Of a DNA stretch of 64,000 nt, positions 17,951-26,696 are shown in pieces. Position 1 is the first letter of the stretch. Each line of letters opens with the position of its first letter. The translations under genes were made by a program, and so were the position numbers. This stretch comes from Sinomonas humi (GTDB lineage: Bacteria; Actinomycetota; Actinomycetes; Actinomycetales; Micrococcaceae), in NCBI RefSeq assembly GCF_000802235.1, contig NZ_JTDL01000089.1:27589-91588 (forward strand), read 5' to 3'. The notes below the pieces were generated by a model. The model saw only the letters and a program-made list of their open reading frames with translations. It ran no database searches and was not told the DNA's origin.

Positions 17951-18406
17951 GTGCCCACGGCGGGCGTAGCGCTCGCGCGTGCGACATCAGCGCAAGTGGC
18001 GGCGGAACTGCGGGGGGTGCTGGGCCGCCTCAATCGGCGGCTGCGGCAGCAGGCCGACGTCGGCGACCTCACCCGTTCACAGCTCAACGTCATCTCGCGC
18101 ATAGAGCGCGAAGGGCCTGCGACGGTGAGCGACCTTGCCCGGGCCGAAGGCGTACGCCCCCAGTCGATGGGTGCGACTGTCAGCGCGCTTGAGGAGGCGG
18201 GATACCTCCGCCGGGACCCCGATCCCGCAGACCGCCGCAAGAGCGCCATCTCGCTCACCGAGACCGCCCGAGAGCAAATCACCGCGAGCCGCCTGATCCG
18301 CCAGGACTGGCTCCAGCGGGCACTGAACCGGGAGCTCACGGGCGAGGAACTCGAGCAGGTGCACCAGGCCGTCGCGCTGCTGACGCGGATCGTGGGCAAC
18401 CCCTGA
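17951..18406 (+). CDS. MarR-family transcriptional regulator
   Basis: A winged-helix regulator of the MarR type. The core reads DLTRSQLNVISRIEREGPATVSDLARAEGVRPQSMGATVSALEEAGYLRR, then the wing DPADRRKSAISLT. GTG 17951 is chosen because GGTGGAAG lies a proper distance upstream, giving 151 residues; in-frame GTGs at 17921 and 17939 are possible. It heads an apparent operon with an isochorismatase-fold protein (47 nt downstream) and an MFS pump. That arrangement is typical of regulators that respond to a phenolic compound or drug and control its removal. Confidence 0.88.
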   Translation: MPTAGVALARATSAQVAAELRGVLGRLNRRLRQQADVGDLTRSQLNVISRIEREGPATVSDLARAEGVRPQSMGATVSALEEAGYLRRDPDPADRRKSAISLTETAREQITASRLIRQDWLQRALNRELTGEELEQVHQAVALLTRIVGNP

Positions 18407-18453
18407 CTAGGCCAGCTTCCGCCGTTTCCAACCGTGCAATCGAAGGAGTCCGC

Positions 18454-19038
18454 GTGACCATCCCTGCCCTCGACCAGAAGACCGCCCTCGTAGTCATCGA
18501 CCTGCAGAACGGGATCGTGAACCGCCCGCAGCCTCCCGCTGACGGCTCGAGCGCCCCCTCGATCCCGGAGGTCGTCTCGAACTCGAAGGCCCTTGCCGAC
18601 GCGTTCCGGGCGAACAGCCTGCCTGTCGTCCTCGTGAACGTTGCGGGTGCACCCGCGGGTCGCAACGAGACGCCGCGCCGGATGCCGGCGGACATTCCGG
18701 CCGACTACTTCAACCTCATCGACGGCCTCAACACCTCTTCGGAGGACATCCTCGTGACCAAACGGAGCATCGGCGCGTTCGCGACGACCGATCTTGACGC
18801 CCGCCTTCGTGAGCGCGGAGTGACGCAGCTCGTCTTCACGGGCATTGCGACGAGCATAGGGGTCGAGTCGACGGCCCGCTACGCGTACGACCTCGGCTAC
18901 AACCTGGCGTTCGCCCGGGACGCGATGACGGACCTCACGGCGGCCGCTCACGAGTATGCGGTCGGCACCGTCTTTCCGCGGATCGGCGAGTCCGGAACGA
19001 CCGAGGAGATCCTCGGCCTCCTCGCCGAGCGGTCTTGA
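18454..19038 (+). CDS. isochorismatase-fold protein lacking the catalytic Cys
   Basis: A 194-residue protein of the cysteine-hydrolase superfamily, with GTG 18454 preceded by AAGGAG. The Asp (VVIDLQNG, Asp16) and Lys (TKRSIGAF, Lys103) of the usual Asp-Lys-Cys triad are present. The Cys position, in the strand-helix turn GIATSIGVESTARYAYDLGY, is Gly136. True isochorismatases also lack this Cys, but nicotinamidase-like hydrolases need it, so amidase chemistry is unlikely. It may act on an isochorismate-like ether or only bind ligand. It sits between MarR and an MFS pump, and its stop overlaps the pump start by 4 nt (TTGA). Confidence 0.8.
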   Translation: MTIPALDQKTALVVIDLQNGIVNRPQPPADGSSAPSIPEVVSNSKALADAFRANSLPVVLVNVAGAPAGRNETPRRMPADIPADYFNLIDGLNTSSEDILVTKRSIGAFATTDLDARLRERGVTQLVFTGIATSIGVESTARYAYDLGYNLAFARDAMTDLTAAAHEYAVGTVFPRIGESGTTEEILGLLAERS

Positions 19039-20465
19039 CGGACCGCGAGGACAAGACGCCGCAGGCGACGACGACGGGGGGCGAGGCCTCGGGGGGCAAG
19101 GCGCCGGAGGCCAAGGCCTTCGGCGTCCGCTACCTCGGGCCCCTCCTTCTCGGTTCGACGCTGAATCCCATCAACAGCTCGATGATCGCCACGGGCCTCA
19201 TCGGGATCGGAAGCGAGTTCCACCTCGGGCCCGGCCAGACGGCTTCGCTCATCTCGGTGCTGTACCTGTTCAGCTCCGTCATGCAGCCCACGATGGGCAA
19301 GCTCGCTACGCTGCTGGGCCCTCGGCGCGTGTTCGTTACGGGAATCGTCATCCTGCTCGTCGCGGGCCTCGTGGGCGCGCTCGCGCCGTCGTTCGCATTC
19401 CTGCTCGTCTCACGCGCACTCATCGGCATCGGAACGTCCGCGGCGTATCCCACGGCGATGGCGCTCGTACGGGCCCGCGCCGATGCACGCGGCGTCGGCG
19501 TCCCGAGCCGGGTGCTCGGCGCCTTCTCGATCGCGGCCCAGGTGACGATCGTCGTCGGCCTCCCGCTCGGCGGGATCCTCGTGAGCACGCTCGGATGGCG
19601 CGCGCTGTTCAGCGTCAACATCCCGCTCGCGCTCGTGACGCTCGTGGCGACCCTCACTGGCGTCGAACGCGACGCCAAGCGGAACCAGGCGTCCTGGAAG
19701 GCGCTCGTCCACGCGCTCGACCTGCCGGGAATCGCACTGTTCGGCGGCGCCGTCGTCGCCCTGCTCGTGTTCCTCTCGGGCCTCGCCGAGCCGCAGTGGT
19801 GGCTCGCCGCCGTCGCCCTCGTGCTCGCGGCTGCGTTCATCTGGCGCGAGCGGCGCGCGTCGAGCCCGCTCATCGACGTCCGCGCGCTCGCGAGCAACGG
19901 CCCCCTCCAGCGGACCTACTCACGGCAGCTCTTGGTGGGCCTCGGGATCTATGCGTGCATGTACGGGATGAGCCAGTGGATGGAGGAGGGGCGGGGCCTC
20001 GATGCGGCTGCGGTCGGGGTGATCATGATTCCGCTCTCGCTCGTGAGCATTGTGGTCGCCAGGCTCGTGTCGCTGCGCGGCTGGGTGCGGGTGCCGCTCA
20101 TCCTGGCCGGTGCCGCGCTCGTGGGGACTGCCGCCATGATGGGGATGACGAACGCAGGGACCTCTGTGGTGCTGCTCGTCGTCATGACGAGCCTGCTCGG
20201 CCTCACGAACGGCTTCGCAGGGTTCGCGAACCAGACTGCGCTCTACGTGCAGGCGCCCGGGGACGGCATCGCCGTTGCGGCCGGCCTCTACCGGACGTTC
20301 AACTACATGGGCGCCATCTTCTCCTCCAGCCTTATCGGCCTCGTCTTCGGTGCGCGCGCGACGGACCCTGGATTCCACTCGCTCGCGTGGGTTCTCGTGG
20401 GGATCGGCGCCGCCGTGCTCGTCATGACGATCGTGGACCGGAGGATTCCGCGAGTCGCGAGGTGA
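19035..20465 (+). CDS. MFS transporter, probable drug efflux
   Basis: A 476-residue polytopic protein with 12-14 predicted membrane helices. It begins at TTG 19035, overlapping the previous stop by TTGA. After a Thr/Gly/Lys-rich cytoplasmic tail come GPLLLGSTLNPINSSMIATG (helix 1, with the antiporter-like LNPINSSM loop), PTMGKLATLLGPRRVF (motif A), and ALIGIGTSAAYPTAMALVR. The last part matches efflux-type MFS families. Being in a MarR-led operon, it probably exports the compound sensed by that regulator. A 17-bp triplicate repeat begins in its final codons. Confidence 0.82.
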   Translation: MTDREDKTPQATTTGGEASGGKAPEAKAFGVRYLGPLLLGSTLNPINSSMIATGLIGIGSEFHLGPGQTASLISVLYLFSSVMQPTMGKLATLLGPRRVFVTGIVILLVAGLVGALAPSFAFLLVSRALIGIGTSAAYPTAMALVRARADARGVGVPSRVLGAFSIAAQVTIVVGLPLGGILVSTLGWRALFSVNIPLALVTLVATLTGVERDAKRNQASWKALVHALDLPGIALFGGAVVALLVFLSGLAEPQWWLAAVALVLAAAFIWRERRASSPLIDVRALASNGPLQRTYSRQLLVGLGIYACMYGMSQWMEEGRGLDAAAVGVIMIPLSLVSIVVARLVSLRGWVRVPLILAGAALVGTAAMMGMTNAGTSVVLLVVMTSLLGLTNGFAGFANQTALYVQAPGDGIAVAAGLYRTFNYMGAIFSSSLIGLVFGARATDPGFHSLAWVLVGIGAAVLVMTIVDRRIPRVAR

Positions 20466-20501
20466 GACGAGTCGCGAGGTGAGACGAGTCGCGAGGTGAG
20501 G
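20451..20501 (+). repeat. 17-bp tandem repeat, three copies, spanning a stop codon
   Basis: CGAGTCGCGAGGTGAGA is repeated at 20451-20467 and 20468-20484, with a third copy at 20485-20501 that has one change at the last base. The first copy encodes the last residues of the MFS protein and its stop (TGA 20463-20465). Slippage duplication of the 3' end explains it. Confidence 0.9.
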
Positions 20502-20535
20502 AGCGATCGTTGGCGCCTCCGGGCTGAAGCTGGCG

Positions 20536-20541
20536 TACTCT
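20536..20541 (+). promoter_or_regulatory. leaderless-type -10 box (acidic protein gene)
   Basis: TACTCT, then 6 nt, then ATG 20548, with no ribosome binding site between. Confidence 0.6.
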
Positions 20542-20547
20542 CTTGGC

Positions 20548-21729
20548 ATGCCCAAGAGCCGCACCCGCAAGCCCAAGAGCCGTTCGACGAGCCCCGGGGA
20601 CCGGCGGCAGCGCCGCGTCGACGCGTTCATCGACGGTCTCGCTGACGACTACGCAGCCTGGGCCGCCAACACGCCCGAGGCAGACGGCATCGACGAGGAC
20701 GGGCGCAGCGACTTCATCGCGTTCGCGCGGGGACAGCTCGACACCGTCAAGCTCCTGTACGGGTTGCTAGGCGCTGGCGAGCGCTTGGTCCCCAACCTGA
20801 GGATCGATCCGCTCGCGCTGCCCGATGCGCTCGACGCGCTGCTCGACACCGACGACGTCGATGACCTCCGCTACTACATCGGGACCCTCGTCGACTGGGT
20901 CTCCTTCCTCGAGGAGACCCGGCGCTGGGAGGGCACGGCCGAGGACCTCGAGGCGGTGACCGAGCTTCTCGACGAGGAGGCCGAGGCGGTGGGCGGCATC
21001 GTGGACATTGGCTCCGGCGAGGACGAGGAGTTTGTGCCGCGGCGCGAGCCCACCGAGGAGGAGGCGCTCGCGTTCGCGACGTCGTCGCCGCTCGTCCGCC
21101 ATGCGCGAGCCCTGCTCGACTGGGTCGGCGAGGGGCGGGCCGTCGCGTCCGACGGCGCGCTGCCGCCGGCCGAGGCAGCCGAGGCGGCCGCGCTCATCGG
21201 CGACGGCGCCGCGGACTCGGACCGACGTCTCGCACGGCTCTGGGCAGCGCTCCGGCACGCCGAGCTCATCGAGGTCGACGACACGCGGGCGGCCGACGAC
21301 AGCGGGAGCACCGTGCGCCTCGGGGAGGATGCCGCGCGCCTCGGGTCCGGGGACGCCCTCGGTCGGCTCGAAGCCCAGTTCCTCGCGACCGAATTCATCA
21401 TCACGACGTGCTCGCGCGCCCTGTATACCCCCGAGGGAGACGCAGTCGAGGCTGCCCTCGCGACCCTCCTGACGCGCGCCGTCCTCGAGGACCCCCTGCC
21501 CCTCACCGTGGTCCAGGACCTCGCGGTCGACGCGCCCGACGACGCGGACCCGGCCGAGCTGCAGACCGTCTCGGTGGTCCTGCTCGACGAGCTTCGGGAA
21601 CTCGCGGCCCTCGGCCTCGTCGACCTCCGCGCGGGTCTCGTCGACGTGCCAGCCGCGGCGCTCGACGCCGTGTACGACGCCTTCGAGTCGCCCGAGGGCG
21701 ACGAGGACTGGGAGGACGACGCCGACTGA
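20548..21729 (+). CDS. large acidic protein, unknown function
   Basis: Not recognised. The 393-residue product begins with a strongly basic tail (MPKSRTRKPKSRSTSPGDRR) and is otherwise very acidic, ending ESPEGDEDWEDDAD. It is mostly helical, with repeated Ala/Asp/Glu/Leu segments. Residues of about 90-160 and 290-360 contain similar LPDALDALLDTDD and LPLTVVQDLAVDAPDDAD patterns, hinting at repeated helical modules. No signal peptide, membrane span or enzymatic motif is visible. The basic head suggests nucleic-acid or ribosome contact. It is transcribed from its own leaderless promoter and converges with telA, 22 bp away. Confidence 0.7.
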   Translation: MPKSRTRKPKSRSTSPGDRRQRRVDAFIDGLADDYAAWAANTPEADGIDEDGRSDFIAFARGQLDTVKLLYGLLGAGERLVPNLRIDPLALPDALDALLDTDDVDDLRYYIGTLVDWVSFLEETRRWEGTAEDLEAVTELLDEEAEAVGGIVDIGSGEDEEFVPRREPTEEEALAFATSSPLVRHARALLDWVGEGRAVASDGALPPAEAAEAAALIGDGAADSDRRLARLWAALRHAELIEVDDTRAADDSGSTVRLGEDAARLGSGDALGRLEAQFLATEFIITTCSRALYTPEGDAVEAALATLLTRAVLEDPLPLTVVQDLAVDAPDDADPAELQTVSVVLLDELRELAALGLVDLRAGLVDVPAAALDAVYDAFESPEGDEDWEDDAD

Positions 21730-21751
21730 CCCAGCCGCCGTCGTCGCCCGC

Positions 21752-22951
21752 TCAGCCCGCGTTGCCCTCCTGCCGGCGTACGCGCTCGATGTGCGGGCGG
21801 GCCTTCTCGAGCCCCTGTTCGAGCGCCTCGACTGTGCTCTCCATGCTCTTGGCCGCCTGGGAGCGGAAAGTGTCGATCGCGTCCATGGTCTGGTAGAGGT
21901 TCGAGAAGGCGCGCTCGAGGGTCTCGACTGAGACACCTGAGCTTGTGGCCTGCTGGTGGATCCGGCCCGTCTGCTCCTTGAGCATCTCCGACGTGCGCAG
22001 GATCATCGCGTTTGTCGTCGTGTTGATCGCGTCGATCTGGTCGAGGACGAGCTTCTGATTTGAGAGGGCCTGAGCCGTGATCACTGCCGTCCGGAGTGCG
22101 GAGACCGTCGTGGCGCGGGCCCTGTCGACGCCCTTGATGAGCTCGTTGTTGTTCTTCCGGATGACGTCGATTGCGAGGTAGCCCTGCACGGACACGGCGA
22201 GCTGCGTGAGGATGTCCTGACGGCGCTGCCGCACCGGGAAGAGGACGTCGGCCTCGAGCTGTTGAGCGTGTTCGGCCTGGCCCTGGGCCCGGACCTCACC
22301 GATCTTCGTGACCGTTGCCCTGTCGAGCTGCTCCGCGAACACGGCGTACTCGGAGAGCTGCTGCATGACCTCCCACAGGTTCTGCTTCTCCTGCGCGAGC
22401 GCTGCGTTGTCGCGCAGGAGCTCATCCTGGCCGGACATGAGGGCCTTGATGATCTTGTCGAGCTGCGTCTGCGCCGACTCGTAGCGCTGGAAGTACTTGG
22501 CGACCTTCTTGCTTCCCGGCACGAATCCGAGGATCTTGCGCCCGGTGCCGAGGTCCGCCCGGTTCGGGGTGAGGCTCTCCACCGTGCTGCGGAGGTCTCC
22601 GAGGGTCGTTGCGACGTAGGTCTGGGCGCTGTCGCCGGACTTCTTCGCGCCGCGCACGGACGTCGAGGCGCGGTCGAGGAGGCGGCCGGACGCGTCCGAG
22701 GAAGCGATCATCTCGCGGCCAGCGACCTTGTTGATGCCCTCGACCTTCCGCGCGAACTCGGGGCTGCGCGAGTCCATCGCCGCGACCTCGGCCACCCATG
22801 CCTTCGCCTGCTCAGCGATCTGGGCCTGCCGGTCAGGCGCGACAGGCACCATACCGGGCGCGTCTTCTTCGCGGACCACGGGGGCCGCGTCAGAAGCCTG
22901 CAGCACGAGGGCGTCTTCGCTGGGGTCTGGAGGGGTCAGAGGGGTGCTCAT
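21752..22951 (-). CDS. telA: toxic anion resistance protein TelA
   Basis: A 399-residue, soluble, coiled-coil-rich protein. Matches to the TelA/KlaA/YaaN family include MIASSDASGRLLDRASTSVRG, GFVPGSKKVAKYFQRYESAQ, LSEYAVFAEQLD, LAVSVQGYLAIDVIRKNNNELI and NQKLVLDQIDAINTTTNAMI. Family members are linked to tellurite, colicin or lantibiotic tolerance; their biochemical role is unresolved. AAGGAGAA precedes the ATG at 22951. It is not in the TerD operon but lies within 4.4 kb of it, consistent with a common envelope-stress theme. Confidence 0.92.
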   Translation of the reverse strand: MSTPLTPPDPSEDALVLQASDAAPVVREEDAPGMVPVAPDRQAQIAEQAKAWVAEVAAMDSRSPEFARKVEGINKVAGREMIASSDASGRLLDRASTSVRGAKKSGDSAQTYVATTLGDLRSTVESLTPNRADLGTGRKILGFVPGSKKVAKYFQRYESAQTQLDKIIKALMSGQDELLRDNAALAQEKQNLWEVMQQLSEYAVFAEQLDRATVTKIGEVRAQGQAEHAQQLEADVLFPVRQRRQDILTQLAVSVQGYLAIDVIRKNNNELIKGVDRARATTVSALRTAVITAQALSNQKLVLDQIDAINTTTNAMILRTSEMLKEQTGRIHQQATSSGVSVETLERAFSNLYQTMDAIDTFRSQAAKSMESTVEALEQGLEKARPHIERVRRQEGNAG

Positions 22952-23103
22952 CGGGTTCTCCTTGTCACTGCCCGGACGAAGTCAGGCTATCTCGCCAAAC
23001 GGGGAAGCATCAGGGGAGGTTCCCGGAGGGTTCCCTGAGCGACCCCTGAGCTCGAGCCGCGGTGGGGCCAGCGACGAGCCTCCTGGCCTGACAGCGACGC
23101 CCC

Positions 23104-23144
23104 ACGAAACGGACGACGCCGCACCGCATTACCTCTGGTTTCGT
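23104..23144. repeat. imperfect inverted repeat between telA and AbiEi-like gene
   Basis: ACGAAAC (23104-23110) faces GTTTCGT (23138-23144). The space between carries a degenerate inverted copy of the GAGACCGCAGGTAA-type element (reverse strand AGAGGTAATGCGG). It is probably a diverged member of the dispersed hairpin family. Confidence 0.4.
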
Positions 23145-23239
23145 CACTTTGCTCCGCGTTCGGTGTGCGAACGCCCTCCATTATCCACATAGGCGCTGTG
23201 ATCGACCCTCTGCCGGGCGGAAACTGGGAGATTCGAGAG

Positions 23240-24163
23240 ATGCACCTCGACTTTCCACACCCAGGGCCTTGGCTGGCCGCAGACCTCGCAGACCGGCTCG
23301 GGTCGCCCAAAGCGGCAGAACGCCTTGTCCAGGCCGGCGTCCTCACGCGGATCCGCCGTGGCTCCTACTATCTGGCCGAGGAATGGAAGAGTCTCCCACC
23401 CGAGGACCAGCACCTGGCCGTACTGTCGGCCCACTACGACAACGCGTCGCGCCGGCGCGAGATCGGCTTCGACTACAGCCACCTGAGCGCGGCCAGACTC
23501 CACGGCATCCACCTCTGGAATCCAGACCCCCACGTGCACCTGACGATGCCGCGGTGCCCGAGCACCAAGGGGCGGGCGGATGACGTCAGGATCCACTCGG
23601 CGATCCTGGCTGACGACGATCGCAGCACCATCCGGGGGCTGCCGGCGACCTCGCTCGATCGAACCCTGGTTGACTGTGCGCGGATTCTGCGGCGCGGCCA
23701 AGCACAGATTGTCATGGATCACGGTGTCCGTCTCGGGGCCGATCCTTCTCGGATCACGGATCTCCTGGCCGAAGCCCAAGGGAAGAGGGGCGTGCGCATA
23801 GCCCGTGCTGCATGGGAAATGGCCTCCGGCCTTTGCGAATCGCCCGGCGAAAGTCTCCTGCGCTACCTGCTCAGTCGGATGCCATTCGAGCTGCCGGCTC
23901 AGCAGGTAGGGGTCCCGACGCGCCTTGGGACCTACAGGCTCGACTTTGCATGGGTGAGGATCAAGGTGGGGCTCGAGTTCGACGGTGACATCAAGTACTT
24001 CGCCTACGGTCCCACTGCCGAGGTGCTGCTCCGAGAGCGGAAGCGTGAGCGTGCCCTCATCGAGGAAGGATGGATCCTGTTGAGAGTCGAGTGGAAGGAC
24101 CTCTTCGACGAGATCGGGCTTCGTCGGCGGATCGGCACAGCTCTGGCGGCGGCGGGACGGTGA
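23240..24163 (+). CDS. AbiEi-antitoxin-like protein with DUF559/PD-(D/E)XK domain
   Basis: A 307-residue protein. ATG 23240 is chosen because GGGAG (23226-23230) lies 9 nt upstream; the frame opens earlier, at 23165. The N-terminus (DLADRLGSPKAAERLVQAGVLTRIRRGSYYLAEEW) is a winged-helix fold as in type IV AbiEi antitoxins. The C-terminal 100 residues (ESLLRYLLSRM, RLDFAWVRIKVGLEFDGDIKY, ILLRVEWKDL) match the Vsr-like DUF559 nuclease fold, with the D-x(n)-E-F-D-G-x-x-K core. No AbiEii-type nucleotidyltransferase toxin follows. Instead the Wadjet-like operon starts 144 bp downstream on the same strand, through a repeat element and a separate promoter. Its role is unknown; DNA binding is likely. 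Confidence 0.8.
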   Translation: MHLDFPHPGPWLAADLADRLGSPKAAERLVQAGVLTRIRRGSYYLAEEWKSLPPEDQHLAVLSAHYDNASRRREIGFDYSHLSAARLHGIHLWNPDPHVHLTMPRCPSTKGRADDVRIHSAILADDDRSTIRGLPATSLDRTLVDCARILRRGQAQIVMDHGVRLGADPSRITDLLAEAQGKRGVRIARAAWEMASGLCESPGESLLRYLLSRMPFELPAQQVGVPTRLGTYRLDFAWVRIKVGLEFDGDIKYFAYGPTAEVLLRERKRERALIEEGWILLRVEWKDLFDEIGLRRRIGTALAAAGR

Positions 24164-24180
24164 TCGGCGTTCCCGACACT

Positions 24181-24266
24181 GCAGGTGACGACACCGCAGG
24201 TAACGGACGGCGGCGCAGGTAAGGGACTGCGGTTTGGTCCGTTTGCTCGGGTTTCGCGCAGAACGT
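24181..24266 (+). repeat. dispersed intergenic repeat element upstream of jetA
   Basis: Three direct copies of GCAGGTRA begin at 24181, 24196 and 24215. The following segment, with GGTTTGGTCCGTTTGCTC and GGGTTTCG, matches 47549-47590 at 36 of 45 aligned positions by eye. A partial stem is possible (AACGGAC with GTCCGTT). Confidence 0.6.
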
Positions 24267-24292
24267 CGGACGAGCGCGGGGCGCGGCGCCGG

Positions 24293-24298
24293 TAGACT
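24293..24298 (+). promoter_or_regulatory. leaderless-type -10 box (jet operon)
   Basis: TAGACT, then 8 nt, then GTG 24307. It lies directly downstream of the dispersed repeat, so the repeat covers the expected -35 area and upstream region. Confidence 0.6.
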
Positions 24299-24306
24299 GG
24301 GCTGCC

Positions 24307-25908
24307 GTGCCAGAACCCGCCGCGAGTCGACCCCGCCCTGCTTCCGGGGCGCCGTCGTCGGCCGCGATGCTCGGGCGCCTCGCGGAACTCGAGGTGCTCA
24401 CCAAGGGCCCCGCGTGGGCCCTCACCCGCTCGGCGCCGTGGGTCATCGCAGCCCTCCAGACTGCGTTCACGCGCAACCGGCCCCATGTCGAGCTCGAGGC
24501 CTTCCACGACGAGATCGACGAGTTCCTCGCAGAACTCCGGGCGCGGGATGCCGCGATCGGGGCCCCCAGCACGGCGGGAGCGCTCACTGGCCGCCTCGTC
24601 GCCGACGACTGGACCCGCCGCCGCTTCCTCGCACGCCGGGCACAGGGCGGCCGCATCGTCTATGAGCTCACCGAGCCTGCTGCTCGCGTTCTCGCCTTCT
24701 TGGACTCGCTCTCCTCCGACCGCTCCACGCTGACCGGCTCGCGCCTCGGCACCCTGCTCGCGGACGTCGAGAAGCTCGCCCAGGAGACCAACCCGGATAC
24801 GAGCGCGCGCGTCGAGGCGCTCGAGACCGAGATCGGGGAGCGACGCGAGATGATCCGCGGGCTCGAGACCGGGGAGATCGACGCGGCCCTCGAGGCCGAC
24901 GACGCCGTCGAGGCCGCCGAGAACATCCTCGACCTCGCGGCCGGGCTGCCGGCCGACTTCAAACGCATGCGCGACCGGATCGAGGAATCCGTCGGCCAGC
25001 TGCGCAACCAGATCATCGAGGAGTCGCTCAGCAAGGGCGCCACGATGGCGCAGGTCCTCGAGGCCGACCGGCGGCTGCGCGAGTCGAGCGAGGGCCGCAC
25101 GTTCCGCTCGTTCACCGCGTTCCTCGAGAATCCCGAGCAGCAGCTCCGCTTCCGGTCCGCCATCGCTGAGGTCCTCTCGCGCGATTTCGCCGACCGCCTG
25201 GGTGCTGAGGAACGCCAAACCCTTCGGCACCTCGTCGCCGAGCTCCGCGACCAGCACTCCGAGATCCAGGGCATCTACGGAAAGCTCTCGGAGAGCCTCA
25301 ACACGTACGTTCAGAGCGACGACTACCGCCAGTCCGTGCGCCTCCGCGACGCCATCCGGCGCGCCGAGCAGGCCGTGCGGCGGCTTCCGTACCAACGCGA
25401 GCAGGCCGCGTTTGCGCCCGCGCCTGAGCTGTTCGGGGCCGAATTCGATTCGCTCTCGATGGTGAAGCTCTTCGATCCCGACGAGTACGTCGCCCCTCCG
25501 CGCTTGGCCGAGCCGATCGCGTTCGCGGAGGAGGACCGCGTCCGCTCGGCGCGCACGGGCAAGGCGAGGGCCGCGGCGCTGCGGCAGGCGTTCGACGTCG
25601 CGCTCGCCGGCGGAGGCGGCCGGGCCACCGCCGCGAGCGTCTGGCGGGAGCTGCCGCCCGAGGAGCAGCACATCAACTCGATCCGCGCGCTGCTCGGCGA
25701 GCTTCTGCATCGAGGCGCGCTGTTCGCCGGAACCGATGACGACGGCGCGGCGGCCGAGTGGGAGGCCCTCGACTTTGAGCAGGTGGACGGCTCGACGCGC
25801 CGCGCGTATGTGCCGGCCGTGGAGGTCCACGGGGCGCCGACGAGGGGCGGGCAGATGAAGGGCGGCGAGATGAGGGTCGGCGAGATCCAAGAGAGGGGCA
25901 CGGCATGA
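24307..25908 (+). CDS. jetA: JetA/MksF-like kleisin subunit (DUF3375)
   Basis: The first gene of a Wadjet-type SMC operon, 533 residues. Sequence features fit DUF3375, the kleisin-like JetA (MksF): [26 protein letters not shown], a winged-helix segment ([19 protein letters not shown]), long helices ([40 protein letters not shown]), and [20 protein letters not shown]. Kleisins bridge the SMC heads. Its stop overlaps the jetB start by ATGA. Translation from GTG 24307 appears leaderless. The tail beyond about residue 505 is glycine- and methionine-rich ([14 protein letters not shown]). Confidence 0.88.
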   Translation: MPEPAASRPRPASGAPSSAAMLGRLAELEVLTKGPAWALTRSAPWVIAALQTAFTRNRPHVELEAFHDEIDEFLAELRARDAAIGAPSTAGALTGRLVADDWTRRRFLARRAQGGRIVYELTEPAARVLAFLDSLSSDRSTLTGSRLGTLLADVEKLAQETNPDTSARVEALETEIGERREMIRGLETGEIDAALEADDAVEAAENILDLAAGLPADFKRMRDRIEESVGQLRNQIIEESLSKGATMAQVLEADRRLRESSEGRTFRSFTAFLENPEQQLRFRSAIAEVLSRDFADRLGAEERQTLRHLVAELRDQHSEIQGIYGKLSESLNTYVQSDDYRQSVRLRDAIRRAEQAVRRLPYQREQAAFAPAPELFGAEFDSLSMVKLFDPDEYVAPPRLAEPIAFAEEDRVRSARTGKARAAALRQAFDVALAGGGGRATAASVWRELPPEEQHINSIRALLGELLHRGALFAGTDDDGAAAEWEALDFEQVDGSTRRAYVPAVEVHGAPTRGGQMKGGEMRVGEIQERGTA

Positions 25909-26696
25909 TCGAGGACATCGAGCCGGACGTGAGCGAGGCCGAGTCCTCCTCTGGCCGGCTCGCCAACGCGGCGGCCCTGTACGACGGCGACACGGGTCTC
26001 CTACCGCTGCGCGTGCGGCAGGTCCTCGTGCGCCTTCTCAAGGGTCCCTATCTGGACGGCGGCCGCGACGAGCGCCTGTGGACGACCCTGCTCGACAGCC
26101 AGGACGTGCTGCGTTCACGCCTGTCGGAGCTCTTCCTGAGCCTGCACGTCGACCACGCGCGGAAGATCGCCGTCGTCCGCCCCGTCGACCCCGAGCTGCT
26201 CGGTACGGCTTCGCGGTCGACGATCCTGCGCCAGCAGCGCGCCTTGAGCCGAGTCGAGACGATCCTGCTCCTGCGCCTCCGGCTGCTCCTCGACCGCCAC
26301 ACGACAGCCCAGACCGAGCCGACGGTCACGCTCGAGGAACTCTCCGACGTCGTCGCCCACTACCAGCCCTCCGATCAGCGCGACGCCCTCCGCGACGCCG
26401 ACACCATCTCGCGCGCCGTCCAGAAGCTGCAGGCGCGCCGGCTCCTCCTGCCCACACCGCTCGACGACGTCTACCTCATCTCGAACGCGCTCCCGCTCGC
26501 GCTCCCGTTCGAGAACATCGGGGACGTCGCGCGGCATCTCGAGGCGCTCGCAGAGGCCCCGGACGCCGGCACCCTGGACGGTGCGGACGCCGGCGGAGAG
26601 GACGACGACGGAGCGCACCCCACGCTTGACCTCGACGGCGTTGTGCCGGGTCAGGAAGGCGACGAGGATCCGGCTGACGAGGAGGGGATCGAATGA
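25905..26696 (+). CDS. jetB: JetB/MksE-like KITE subunit (DUF4194)
   Basis: A 263-residue protein of the DUF4194 family, the winged-helix KITE partner (JetB, MksE) of a Wadjet/Mks condensin. The core is [41 protein letters not shown] and [40 protein letters not shown]. The C-terminal 60 residues are an acidic, low-complexity tail. Start and stop overlap jetA and jetC as ATGA, so the three subunits should be made in fixed ratio. Confidence 0.88.
   Translation: MIEDIEPDVSEAESSSGRLANAAALYDGDTGLLPLRVRQVLVRLLKGPYLDGGRDERLWTTLLDSQDVLRSRLSELFLSLHVDHARKIAVVRPVDPELLGTASRSTILRQQRALSRVETILLLRLRLLLDRHTTAQTEPTVTLEELSDVVAHYQPSDQRDALRDADTISRAVQKLQARRLLLPTPLDDVYLISNALPLALPFENIGDVARHLEALAEAPDAGTLDGADAGGEDDDGAHPTLDLDGVVPGQEGDEDPADEEGIE

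Noticed and set aside
23240..24163. Complete AbiE toxin-antitoxin pair
   Set aside because: No nucleotidyltransferase (AbiEii) gene lies on either side; only the AbiEi-like part is present.
24004..25890. 628-codon reverse frame opposite jetA
   Set aside because: Antisense shadow; jetA is supported by family motifs and operon overlap.
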